Shown here one piece after another: positions 5,965 through 14,423 of a stretch of 15,626 bases of DNA; positions within the stretch are counted from its first letter, which is position 1, and each line of letters opens with the position of its first letter. The translations under genes were made by a program, and so were the position numbers. The notes beneath the pieces were generated by a model. It was not told the origin of the DNA and did no database searches. It saw only the letters and a list, made by a program, of their open reading frames with translations. This DNA is from Candidatus Sabulitectum sp. (GTDB taxonomy: Bacteria > Fermentibacterota > Fermentibacteria > Fermentibacterales > JCC-6). The stretch is taken from contig JAOZLN010000022.1 in the NCBI GenBank assembly GCA_029934845.1, positions 1 to 15,626 of the forward strand, written 5' to 3'.

Positions 5965-8900
5965 TCAACTGCCGATGGCTTCCTTAATTGCTGCAGAGAG
6001 AACAGTCATGGTCACTGGTTTCTGGAGAACCCTGAGAATACCCAGGTTCATCATTTCGTTCGAAGAACTCTCTGCGCTATGACCTGAGAGAATGATGACT
6101 TTTACATCGGGAGACATCTCACGCATCTCAATAAAGGCTTCAACACCGTTTTTTCTCGGCATAGTTATATCCATAAGAACGAGTTTGATCTCATTCAGAT
6201 TTGCCCTGTAAAGCTCAACCGCCTCGAATCCATCTGAAGCTGTCAACACGGTAAACCCTATAGATTCAATAAGAGTTTTCAGTACGGTTCTTATTATTTC
6301 TTCATCGTCAACAAGAAGGATAGTGCCACTCAACGGGCCGGTAAACTGGTAAGTCTGCAATACCTCGTTGTTAACTACATCTGATTCTGAAACAGGTAGT
6401 GTTACAATAACTTTGGTTCCAATACCCGGGTCGGACTCCATTCTTATAGATCCCTGGTGTGCAGTCACGGTGCCATAAACGGCAGACAACCCCATTCCAG
6501 TTCCTTCTCCAAGTGGTTTCGTTGTGAAGAACGGTTCAAAAACCCGTTGCATTACCTCTTCAGTCATACCCGAACCTGTATCGGAAATAACAAGCTCCAG
6601 TGTTTCCTGATCAGGATTTGTGGTCACAAATGCAAGAATTCCAACACCATCTATGGCATCCCTGGCGTTAATGGCCATATTGAGAATAGCATTGTTCATC
6701 TCTGACGCGTCACCTACGATGATCGAGTTCTCTGCAGAAAGAGTTCTTCTGATCTCAATTCTTCTGTCAATGCTTCTCTGAAGCAGAGAAACAACATCAT
6801 CTATCTGGCGATGAAGATCGAATGGAGCAATGTGCGAAAGTCCCTTTCGACTGAATGCCAGAAGCTGCCTGACAAGTGCTCCAGCTCTTTCTGCGGAACT
6901 TAGAATGCCCTTTACGTACTCAAGTTGATCAGAACTGCATGAAAGGTTGCGAAGACACTCAGCAAATCCAACAATACCCATAAGCTGATTGTTGAAATCA
7001 TGTGCAATACCACCGGCGAGCTCTCCCACAGAACGAAGCTTTTCTGAATGCTTCAATTCTTTCTCAAGCTGGTGACGACGGGTGATGTCCATTATCACCA
7101 GAGATGTACCGCAACTGCAATCAGATATTATTCCAGGCTTTGCCATTATCTGCAAAAAAACATCCTCTCCAAAGCCATTCTTCGCTGGAATATCGAAAGA
7201 AATTGCTGTTTGTTCCTTTGCTGCTGACTTTAATCTTTGCAGTACATCGGAAGAGAGTCGCTCCTCTATACTCATCTTGAAAAAATCATGCTTGTGCTGC
7301 TGAGCTTCAGATAGCTTCAGTACCCGACCAGCAGAATCTGAAAGCCTGGTTCTGTAATTGGTATACTTATCATTCCACTCTATTTCAATCAGGCCTATCC
7401 GCGCGATCTCATGAACCTCTGCCAGCTGATCATGAGCTATCTTCTGCGTTCTCTCGCTGACAACTTCGGAAGTTACATCCAGAACATATCCGTATACAGT
7501 TGTTCCGGAGCTACTTCTGGAAGTATACATTCTTACTTTGAAATACTTCATGTTCTCTCCGGAATGCAGATGCATTGCAACCATTCCGGAATAGGTCTTT
7601 CCCCGGGACAATACACTCTGTGCTTCAAGAAAGAACTCATCGAATTTTTCAATCAGGTTTCTGAATACACTTCCCGGGACCGGCAGATCAGAGTCCAGAT
7701 CAAACAACGCTGCTGCCTCTGCAGAAAGTGTAACTTCCTCAAGTACCGGATCATATTCCCAGATTCCCATGCCTGCCAGTAAATGGGAGTCTTTCAGCCT
7801 TTTTTGAAGTATTTCCTTCTCGCGGTTAGTTCTGCTCTCTGCTGTGATATCACGCAGGGTAACACAAAGAGTCTCTGCGTAATCTGCAGGTTTGAATACC
7901 TCTCCCTGGAAAGTAGAGTGTCCGTGCTCAAACTGAAAAACAGGCTCTTCACTTATTATTCCCTGAAGGAATCGTTTATTGGAGAGCAGATCACTATGCT
8001 CCTCTTGAAGCTGTCTAAATACCGGGTTTCTGTTTAGAACAGTAAATTCGCCGTTGGCGGGTGAATGGGAAACAAAAATTGCTCCAATAGGAAAACCGTT
8101 AAACAAGCCTCTGAATTTACGTTCGCTTCCAGCAAGTGATATCTCTCCCTCTCGCAGCAGTGTCACATCAATAAAGGTGATTACCGTGCCCTGATTCGAC
8201 CCGTCGGATGCTCTGTAAGGAGAAACTTTCGCATGCCAGTATCCAGGAAGATCTGCGTCAAGAGACACTTCCAGGATGATTCCTGAAACTGCTACCTCGC
8301 GAGTAGCTTGAATGAGCGATTCAAGTGAAGACTGAGCCAATGAGGTTGTGAAATCTGTAATCGCCCTGCCTATATCACTCTCTGTGATCTTGAAAAAGCG
8401 ACATATCATGGGATTGAAACGTCTGATGTTCAATTCACTGTCCAGGAAGAGGGAACCCACATCCATGCTTTCAAGAAGATTCATCATATCATCGGATAGA
8501 ATGGAAAGCTGGTTATTCACCCGATGCAGTTCTTCATTTGAAGCAATCAGCTCTTCGTTGGAAGCTATTAATTCCTCGTTGGCACTTCTGATCTCTTCGT
8601 TGGTTGTCTGTAGTTCTTCATTTGAAGCCTGAAGTTCGCCTGTACGACTTCTAAGTTCCCGCCTGGCTGAAGTCAATTCGCTGTCAAGAAGAACTATCTG
8701 CTCTTCAAGAACGGAAGAATCAGATTCGGAACACTCGATACTGTGCTGGTTGTTCGCCTGGTCCGATCCGTCCCGGACGAATTCCACAAGAAAAACACCT
8801 TTCATCCCTACAGGAGAAATACAACTCACATATATGGAAACATCCTCTCTAGTCTCACAGTGAATACGGTGGAACCCGCCTGCTGCCCGTCTGACTCCGG

Positions 8901-10041
8901 CTCTGACTGCTGTTCTTAATCCGGATGGAAGCATTGCAAGAAGACTTCCTCCGGGAATCCCTGAGGGTATGGACAGGTAGGAATTCATGTCTCCGTTGAT
9001 AAACAGGATCATGTAGTCCTCATCAATAAATACACAATCAGGGAAAAACCTTTCTTCAAGACACGATGTAAATGATCGGCTTCTTCCAAGATCATCCACT
9101 TCGCTCTTCTCTGAATACAGTGTGCTGGAGGAAGTACTACCGGATTTACTGTAATACTTCTCTGAAGGAATTATGCTCATAGCAATGGTGGTATCTGCCA
9201 CCTTTTTAAAAATGCGCCATCTGGAGTCAACAGTTTCAAGGTTGCTGTATTTTTTTCCTGGAGTTTCTCCGCTTCCCAGAAAAAGGAAACCACCTCTTGA
9301 TAAACTGTAATTCAGTCTGTCGAGAACAATATTCTGTGCTTTCGGCTTCAGATAGATCATCATATTCCTGCAGCTGACAAGATCCATGTGAGCAAATGGC
9401 GGGTCGGAAAGAACATCATGATAACTGAAAACCATATGAGAACGAATGCTTCTTTTTATTCTCCAATAACCGTCTTTCTCATTAAAATACATGCGGTATT
9501 CTTCAGGAACAGTAGAAAATTGCTTTTCGGTATAGATGCCTTTTGAAGCCTTTGCCAGAGCAGATCTGCTGATATCAGTGGCAAAAATTGTAAAATTCTT
9601 TCCATTCTCACCGGAAATACTGTCCATGAGCATGGCAATACTGTAAGCCTCCATACCTATGGAACAACCTGCAATCCAGACTCGCACCGCCTCATCACCC
9701 TCTCTTAAGAAAAGGGGTTCAATCACAGATTCCTTAAGTACACGGAATGCGGATCCATCTCTGAAAAATGATGTAACACCTATAAGCAGATCTGATACCA
9801 GAAGATCAAGCAGCTTTTGATCATACTCGAGCATTCTTACAAAATCCCTGATATCCTGTGCGTCAGCCATATTCATTCGTTTTAAATATCGCCTTCGGAA
9901 AGTTGCCATGCGATACATGCCAAAGTCTACTCCGCTATGATCATTGACCATCTGCAGAAGCATGTATTCCCAGTCTTCCGGGGCAAATATTCCATCAGGG
10001 ATTTCTTGAATATTTTTGTTCATCTGTGCAAGATAACCCAT
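5965..10041 (-). CDS. CheR methyltransferase - PAS - hybrid histidine kinase - receiver fusion protein
   Basis: This is a 1358-residue soluble multidomain sensor. The CheR N-terminal domain (about 25-85, with ATFRRRYLKRM) and the SAM-binding domain (about 88-280) include TSFFRD, GCSIGMEAYS (125-134) and SCRNMMIYL. A degenerate PAS-like segment (about 335-425) precedes a heptad coiled coil (448-511). Four PAS-like domains follow (about 512-628, 638-733, 754-859, 874-988). The kinase core has HisKA with His1014 in GGIAHDFNN, an N box (NMAINARDA), DTGSGM, FEPFFTTK and GEGTGMGLS. The C-terminal receiver (about 1238-1355) has VDDEE, phospho-acceptor Asp1291 in LMDITMP and LQKP. CheR/CheB-PAS kinases are known; here the CheB methylesterase is absent. 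No membrane helix is seen, so it should sense cytosolic signals. There is no output domain, so a phosphorelay partner must be elsewhere. The start at 10041 has only a weak ribosome site; ATG 10023 is an alternative. Confidence 0.93.
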   Translation of the reverse strand: MGYLAQMNKNIQEIPDGIFAPEDWEYMLLQMVNDHSGVDFGMYRMATFRRRYLKRMNMADAQDIRDFVRMLEYDQKLLDLLVSDLLIGVTSFFRDGSAFRVLKESVIEPLFLREGDEAVRVWIAGCSIGMEAYSIAMLMDSISGENGKNFTIFATDISRSALAKASKGIYTEKQFSTVPEEYRMYFNEKDGYWRIKRSIRSHMVFSYHDVLSDPPFAHMDLVSCRNMMIYLKPKAQNIVLDRLNYSLSRGGFLFLGSGETPGKKYSNLETVDSRWRIFKKVADTTIAMSIIPSEKYYSKSGSTSSSTLYSEKSEVDDLGRSRSFTSCLEERFFPDCVFIDEDYMILFINGDMNSYLSIPSGIPGGSLLAMLPSGLRTAVRAGVRRAAGGFHRIHCETREDVSIYVSCISPVGMKGVFLVEFVRDGSDQANNQHSIECSESDSSVLEEQIVLLDSELTSARRELRSRTGELQASNEELQTTNEEIRSANEELIASNEELIASNEELHRVNNQLSILSDDMMNLLESMDVGSLFLDSELNIRRFNPMICRFFKITESDIGRAITDFTTSLAQSSLESLIQATREVAVSGIILEVSLDADLPGYWHAKVSPYRASDGSNQGTVITFIDVTLLREGEISLAGSERKFRGLFNGFPIGAIFVSHSPANGEFTVLNRNPVFRQLQEEHSDLLSNKRFLQGIISEEPVFQFEHGHSTFQGEVFKPADYAETLCVTLRDITAESRTNREKEILQKRLKDSHLLAGMGIWEYDPVLEEVTLSAEAAALFDLDSDLPVPGSVFRNLIEKFDEFFLEAQSVLSRGKTYSGMVAMHLHSGENMKYFKVRMYTSRSSSGTTVYGYVLDVTSEVVSERTQKIAHDQLAEVHEIARIGLIEIEWNDKYTNYRTRLSDSAGRVLKLSEAQQHKHDFFKMSIEERLSSDVLQRLKSAAKEQTAISFDIPAKNGFGEDVFLQIMAKPGIISDCSCGTSLVIMDITRRHQLEKELKHSEKLRSVGELAGGIAHDFNNQLMGIVGFAECLRNLSCSSDQLEYVKGILSSAERAGALVRQLLAFSRKGLSHIAPFDLHRQIDDVVSLLQRSIDRRIEIRRTLSAENSIIVGDASEMNNAILNMAINARDAIDGVGILAFVTTNPDQETLELVISDTGSGMTEEVMQRVFEPFFTTKPLGEGTGMGLSAVYGTVTAHQGSIRMESDPGIGTKVIVTLPVSESDVVNNEVLQTYQFTGPLSGTILLVDDEEIIRTVLKTLIESIGFTVLTASDGFEAVELYRANLNEIKLVLMDITMPRKNGVEAFIEMREMSPDVKVIILSGHSAESSSNEMMNLGILRVLQKPVTMTVLSAAIKEAIGS
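8515..8640 (-). repeat. 21-bp heptad-coding repeat within the hybrid kinase coiled coil
   Basis: Six or so imperfect 21-bp units encode the heptads ELQASNE, ELQTTNE, EIRSANE, ELIASNE, ELIASNE and ELHRVNN. The unit is in frame, and two adjacent heptads are identical in protein but differ at the DNA level. This is the ASNEELQ coiled coil that commonly follows CheR/CheB in these fusions. It links the methyltransferase to the PAS array. Confidence 0.85.
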
Positions 10042-10176
10042 GTTTCTCAGAATGAAAAGGGAACAATTCTGCAGAATACAATCAAGATCCCTTAAGTTCC
10101 CCTTGGTTAAAATGTTACATGGTTAAGTCAACGCTTATCTATTTGATAACAAACAGTGATTAATGCCAGAAACAAT
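10042..10176 (-). promoter_or_regulatory. Upstream region of the hybrid kinase gene
   Basis: This 135-bp gap separates the RND permease stop from the kinase start. On the minus strand TTGACT (10131-10126) is a candidate -35, but the sequence 15-17 bp beyond gives only weak -10 matches (TTTAAC or AACCAA). Plus-strand GGTTAA occurs twice as a direct repeat (10105-10110 and 10121-10126), 16 bp apart, flanking AATGTTACAT. A perfect 12-bp palindrome ATTCTGCAGAAT (10066-10077) lies in the presumed leader. No clear terminator for the permease gene is visible, so read-through is possible. Confidence 0.35.
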
Positions 10177-13100
10177 CTATTTCTTTTTTCTTGAAGTAAC
10201 CTGAATAAGTGCGGGTAATGTAACAAGCACAAGAGGGGTAGAAATAACCATACCGCAAACAACGGTGAATGCCAGTGTTTCCCAGCGATCCTGATTTGAG
10301 ATCGGCCACAGGATCAGCGGCAGAAGACCAAGAACCGTTGTTGCAGTTGTCTGAAGTATTGGCCTGAGCCTTTCTCCAACAACCTCATCAACCGACTTGC
10401 GCAGATCCATTCCAGCTTTTTTCTTTTTTTCAAAACTGTCTATCAAAAGAATTGAATTGTTTACTGCAATTCCAACAAGGAACACACTTCCAACATAAGC
10501 CTCCGGGCTGAAAATCCGATCGAACGCCCAGAAACCCGCTGCAACCCCCACCAGAGCCATGGGAATTACAGCAAGCACATAAAGGGGTGCGGTAAAGCTT
10601 TCAAAAACAATGGCAGTGACTGCAAACACAGCTAGAATGGCAAGAGCAACAAGAAGATTCATGTCAATGCCTTCCTCTTCTGCAAGCCAGTCTGGAAGAA
10701 ATGTTGTATCCTGATATACCCTGTATCCGGAAGGAAGTTCAAGGCTGGTAAGCAAAGAATTACGGAAGCGGGCAGCCATTCGTTCAGCCCCCATGAAAGA
10801 ATATGCAACTGTGCGTACATACTCTCCGTCTTCCCGGATCACAGATCCCTGAACCCCCACTGTATCAATGCTGATAATGTCACGCATGCGCATAAAGCCG
10901 TCGCGGGTGGCAATTCTACTGTCCAGGATTTCATTCAACTCCGGATCTTTCTGCCCTTCAAGGCGAAAAGTAAGATCTGTGGTTTCATCGGCAATTCTTA
11001 CCTGGGATCCGTATCCACCGGCCATGTTGTATCTGAGAGCCATAACCAGCTGCCTGGGGTTTATGCCCAGATCTGCAAGCTCGATTCGATCGAACACTAT
11101 GGTCAGCTGGTCCCGGTCGGCAATTCTGGCATTCCAGTTAATATCCACTTCCTCAACCCTGGGGTGCCGTTCAAGAAGCGCTTTAAGGTTCACAGCAATA
11201 TCCTTCAGCCCCTGATAGTCAAAACCTCGCAGCTCCACTGTCTGCATCATACCGGCGCTGACGCCGCCACCGCCTCTGTAACCCTCCGGGCTTATGCCCC
11301 ACACACTGATTCGTTGCGAACCGCCTATCGTAGTAGCAAGAGCGATAACCTCAGCTTCGCACTGCAAAGCAGTACCATCCCAGAGAGCTTCAGGCTCAAA
11401 CACACAGTAAATAATCCCCCGCTCTCCAACCACTGTTGTTCTGGTGGATTGAATTCCACTGCGGCCTGCTACAATACGCTCAAAACGGGTGGCGATCTCA
11501 TCCGGTATTTCCTGAGGAGTTCCAGGAGGGAATGAATAGGATATGTAAAGAAAGTCTCTGCTTCCTCCAAAATTCCATGTACGGCCATGCTCCACCTTTG
11601 CAGCAAGCACATAAATCGATCCGGCAATTAGAAGAAAGGTGAATATCACTGGAATCCATGGCTTGTGGTGAAGAACCGCCACTGCTCTTGCCAAAGCCCT
11701 GTCCCACTTCCTCTGACGGTACCAGTCAGCCCTTTTCCAGTGTCCGGCTATAGAGGGAACAAATGTAAGACACACCGCATAAGATGCCAGCAGAGTCGCA
11801 GCAACTGTGAATGCAAAAGGCTTGTAGTAAATCTTAAGAACTCCCTGACTGGCAAGCAGAGGAACCAGTGCAACAAGAGTGGTAAGTATGCCGCCAAGAA
11901 CCGGCATTGCCACCTCACGGGCGCCCAGTGCCGCTGCTTCCAGGGGGGCCATTCCCTGCCTGCGCCTGTATGCAATAGCCTCCATTACCACAACTGCACC
12001 GTCAACAAGCAGCCCGAATGCAATGGCCAGGGCGCTCAGCGTGAGAGCATTGATGCTGTAGCCTGCCAGAAAAACAGCAGTAACCGCAAGGGCACTGCTG
12101 AACAGAATTGAGCTTAGGATCAACGGAGTGGTTAACGGGCTGGGGTTAAGAAGAAGAAGAAGAAGCATGATCAGCCCAAGAGAAACAAGACCCCGCCAGG
12201 ACAGAGCATTAAGGTCATCTGTTATGGCCTCGGTACCATCCTCAATAAGGTCCAGCTCTATGCCGTCTGGAAGATCCCGCCGTATTCTTTCAACTTCATC
12301 TTTTACAACAGCAGCAACCCTTACTGCATTGCTTCCTGCAGCACGATCAAGCTCCAGGGTGATCTGATCAAGACCGTTGTGCCTGAAGATCACTCCCGAG
12401 TTCTCTGAATAGCTCTGATAAATACCGTGAGACACATCATCAAGGGTAACAAAATCTGTACCAGCCTGCTTTACAATAAGACATTCCATATCCCAGAGAG
12501 ATGCAGGCACTGCTGACACTCTTAGAACAGACTGCAAGCCAGTAACATCAGTAACGACCCCCACATTGCGGTCTACAATCCCGTTCTGAATTGAAGAAAC
12601 AACCTGCGCCAGTGTCAGATCAAGCGATCTGAGAGCCTCCATATCAAGATCGATCAAAATCTCTTCAGATCCCAGTCCTTCAACCATCACAGAGCTGACT
12701 CCGTCAATTCGCTCAAGCTCCGGAGCTACCACATCTTCTGCAAGATTTTTCAATATCGATTTTTCAGCGCCTGTAATAGCGTAGATAAGAAAGCCCTCGC
12801 TTTCCATTTCTCTGGGAACTGATTGAGTAATTGTACTGGCTGAGACATTGCCCGGCATATCATCCCGGATCATGGATATGCGCTCGGTAAGCTCCATTGA
12901 TGCCACATCCATGTCGGTACCCTGTGCAAACGAAACAGTCACCACGCTGCGACCGGAGCCGGAAGACGAAGAAACATCCATAACTCCACGGATCTGTCTG
13001 GCCACCTCTTCTACGGGTCGGGTTACCTGCTCGCATACAGCTTCCGGGTCTGCGCCGTACCATCCGGTAACAACATTTAATTCAGGCAGGGTAGTGCTGG

Positions 13101-13206
13101 GGGAACCCTCTATTGGAATTCTGTTAAAACTGACTGCAGCAAGGCCCAGAAGGGCCAGATAGATAATAGCAGTTCCCCTGGGTCTTTTTAAAATACCGGT
13201 GATCAT
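10177..13206 (-). CDS. RND-family efflux permease (complete copy)
   Basis: This 1009-residue protein has the full RND plan. Membrane helix 1 (about 11-29) is followed by IPIEGSPSTTLPELNV and GADPEAVCEQVTRPVEE, the first porter domain signature. Helices 2-6 lie at about 330-480, helix 7 near 515-537, the second periplasmic half follows, and helices 8-12 at about 840-1000. In helix 4 the proton-relay motif is GLLVDGAVVVMEA with Asp402 followed by Gly403; AcrB has Asp-Asp there, while CusA/CzcA-type pumps have Asp-Gly. In helix 10 the motif is GIAVNNSILLID, with Asn where AcrB has Lys. RND pumps use proton influx to export drugs, lipids or metals through a trimer with a fusion protein and outer-membrane channel. 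The neighbouring fusion protein is probably its adaptor. The start lacks a ribosome site and may depend on a short leader ORF. It is a close paralogue of the partial permease at 14401-15626. Substrate not determinable. Confidence 0.94.
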   Translation of the reverse strand: MITGILKRPRGTAIIYLALLGLAAVSFNRIPIEGSPSTTLPELNVVTGWYGADPEAVCEQVTRPVEEVARQIRGVMDVSSSSGSGRSVVTVSFAQGTDMDVASMELTERISMIRDDMPGNVSASTITQSVPREMESEGFLIYAITGAEKSILKNLAEDVVAPELERIDGVSSVMVEGLGSEEILIDLDMEALRSLDLTLAQVVSSIQNGIVDRNVGVVTDVTGLQSVLRVSAVPASLWDMECLIVKQAGTDFVTLDDVSHGIYQSYSENSGVIFRHNGLDQITLELDRAAGSNAVRVAAVVKDEVERIRRDLPDGIELDLIEDGTEAITDDLNALSWRGLVSLGLIMLLLLLLNPSPLTTPLILSSILFSSALAVTAVFLAGYSINALTLSALAIAFGLLVDGAVVVMEAIAYRRRQGMAPLEAAALGAREVAMPVLGGILTTLVALVPLLASQGVLKIYYKPFAFTVAATLLASYAVCLTFVPSIAGHWKRADWYRQRKWDRALARAVAVLHHKPWIPVIFTFLLIAGSIYVLAAKVEHGRTWNFGGSRDFLYISYSFPPGTPQEIPDEIATRFERIVAGRSGIQSTRTTVVGERGIIYCVFEPEALWDGTALQCEAEVIALATTIGGSQRISVWGISPEGYRGGGGVSAGMMQTVELRGFDYQGLKDIAVNLKALLERHPRVEEVDINWNARIADRDQLTIVFDRIELADLGINPRQLVMALRYNMAGGYGSQVRIADETTDLTFRLEGQKDPELNEILDSRIATRDGFMRMRDIISIDTVGVQGSVIREDGEYVRTVAYSFMGAERMAARFRNSLLTSLELPSGYRVYQDTTFLPDWLAEEEGIDMNLLVALAILAVFAVTAIVFESFTAPLYVLAVIPMALVGVAAGFWAFDRIFSPEAYVGSVFLVGIAVNNSILLIDSFEKKKKAGMDLRKSVDEVVGERLRPILQTTATTVLGLLPLILWPISNQDRWETLAFTVVCGMVISTPLVLVTLPALIQVTSRKKK

Positions 13207-13223
13207 GGCAAGTTATCGCACAT
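13203..13223 (-). CDS. Possible six-codon leader ORF coupled to the RND permease start
   Basis: On the minus strand ATG at 13223-13221 opens a six-codon frame (MCDNLP) ending in TGA at 13205-13203. The stop overlaps the permease ATG (13206-13204) as ATGA. GAGG at 13235-13232 lies 8 nt before the leader ATG, while the permease start itself has no ribosome site. The arrangement would let ribosomes finish the leader and restart on the permease. It is short enough to arise by chance. Confidence 0.35.
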   Translation of the reverse strand: MCDNLP

Positions 13224-13330
13224 TAAATCAACCTCGTAGAGGGGTTATGATAATACATGGTGGCTTTTCCCATGGTTCTAATATGTATTGTGACCATTAC
13301 TCAGGCAAATCAGAAACAATTATCTTTACT
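13207..13330 (-). promoter_or_regulatory. Candidate promoter between adaptor and RND permease
   Basis: On the minus strand TTGCCT (13308-13303) and CATATT (13285-13280) are separated by 17 bp, a moderate sigma70-like match. Together with the hairpin just upstream, this suggests the permease may be transcribed at least partly on its own. Nothing else recognisable was seen in this stretch apart from the short leader ORF at its end. Confidence 0.35.
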
Positions 13331-13360
13331 TGCAGAGCCCCGGCGTGCCGGGGCTCTGCA
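13331..13360. terminator. Strong stem-loop after the adaptor gene (terminator or processing hairpin)
   Basis: TGCAGAGCCCCGG (13331-13343) and CCGGGGCTCTGCA (13348-13360) form a perfect 13-bp stem with a 4-base CGTG loop. It begins 20 nt after the adaptor stop codon, the same distance as the hairpin after the peptidase gene. No T-run follows on the minus strand, so it may be a partial terminator or an mRNA-stabilising or processing element within an operon. Confidence 0.65.
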
Positions 13361-13379
13361 ATATCAGGTCTGGTGTGTG

Positions 13380-14423
13380 TTAATTCACCACAGCCACAGG
13401 CGCATCGTGGGCCAGTGAATAATGACCGCTTGTTATAACAGTCTCACCTTCAGCCAGATTTTCTGTAATAGCCACAAAGCCACGACCGGCAGGGCCCAGA
13501 GTTACATAAACCCAGTCGGCATGACCGTCTACAACCCGGAACACCATGGGCCGGTCATCACGAATAAGAACCGCCTGCTCCGGTATTACAAGTGATCCCT
13601 CATGTTCCGCTACTACAATCTCTGCTCTGGCAGTGGCGCCGGGCCGAAGATTGGGCACATGAGGAACATCCACCACGACTGTTCCGGATCTGTATCCCGG
13701 ATCAACCACAGGGGAAACCGATCTTACCTCACCCACAAGAACAGTATCATTCAACGATGGAATTATTACAAAGGCTTTCAGACCCGGGGCACACTGGGCA
13801 AGCTGCCTCTCATCCAGATCAACTTCTACCTGAAGGCTCCACGGATCTACAAGAGTTCCAAGGGGCGAACCGGGATAAACGGTCATTCCCTCCTGTGCGG
13901 TAACATCCGAGATAACTCCGTTGAACCCTGCTGCAACAGCAGAGTTACCGTACTGTGTTCTTGCACTTGAAAGACTTGCAGACGCCGACTCAAGACCTGT
14001 TGTCTGACGAAGCATGCTTCTGACCCCGTCAGTTATTTCTCCTCTGTAATTGTCAATCTCAAACTGATATAGAGCCTCTGCATTTCTGTACTCGCTGTTG
14101 GCTGCAGACAGGTTTGATGCGTGCTGCCCGCTTGCAACCCTGAAGATCACAGCGCCCTCAGAAAACTCTTCGCCTGCATAATCGGGAGCCTGTACAATCT
14201 CTCCCTGGATCTGAGCGGTAAGACTCTGAGTTCTTCTGCTGGAAACTCTTCCAGTTGAAGTTATCACCTCATACAAAACATCAACACGTACAACTGCTGC
14301 AGTAACAGGAAGAGGTGACGGCTCAAGAGTTTCCCTCTCCAGCTCTTCCTCCTCTGCACATCCGGAAAAAAGAATGAAACTGACGGCAAACAGAAAAAGA
14401 CTAATTCTCCGTAACTTGAACAT
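13380..14423 (-). CDS. RND efflux membrane-fusion protein (lipoprotein periplasmic adaptor, HlyD-like)
   Basis: This 347-residue protein has a lipoprotein signal peptide ending in lipobox FSGC with Cys22, so it should be anchored to the periplasmic face of the inner membrane. Residues about 65-100 (LTAQIQGEIVQAPDYAGEEFSEG) and 160-190 (GFNGVISDVTAQEGMTVYPGSPL) are the two halves of the lipoyl domain. Between them is a helical hairpin that is short compared with AcrA. A beta-barrel (about 195-275) and a membrane-proximal domain (about 280-347, with LVIPEQAVL) follow. The adaptor joins RND permease and outer-membrane channel. GGAGGAGGG precedes its ATG. Its first 23 bases overlap the end of the upstream permease gene, showing translational coupling. 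It probably serves both permeases. No outer-membrane channel gene is in the window. Confidence 0.93.
   Translation of the reverse strand: MFKLRRISLFLFAVSFILFSGCAEEEELERETLEPSPLPVTAAVVRVDVLYEVITSTGRVSSRRTQSLTAQIQGEIVQAPDYAGEEFSEGAVIFRVASGQHASNLSAANSEYRNAEALYQFEIDNYRGEITDGVRSMLRQTTGLESASASLSSARTQYGNSAVAAGFNGVISDVTAQEGMTVYPGSPLGTLVDPWSLQVEVDLDERQLAQCAPGLKAFVIIPSLNDTVLVGEVRSVSPVVDPGYRSGTVVVDVPHVPNLRPGATARAEIVVAEHEGSLVIPEQAVLIRDDRPMVFRVVDGHADWVYVTLGPAGRGFVAITENLAEGETVITSGHYSLAHDAPVAVVN

Noticed and set aside
7411..8037. Plus-strand frames opposite the hybrid kinase (7411-7782, 7783-8037)
   Set aside because: The minus strand encodes continuous PAS domains here; the plus frames have no family likeness.
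8515..8640. Regularly spaced repeats resembling a CRISPR or tandem non-coding array
   Set aside because: The period is exactly 21 bp, in frame, and encodes a known type of heptad coiled coil; there are no unique spacers.
11665..12111. Plus-strand 148-codon frame opposite the RND permease
   Set aside because: Antisense shadow of a well-supported permease; Arg/Ser/Cys-rich with no recognisable domain.
13199..13438. Plus-strand 79-codon frame across the adaptor-permease gap
   Set aside because: It runs through the hairpin and both flanking genes in antisense, with no ribosome site or family motif.
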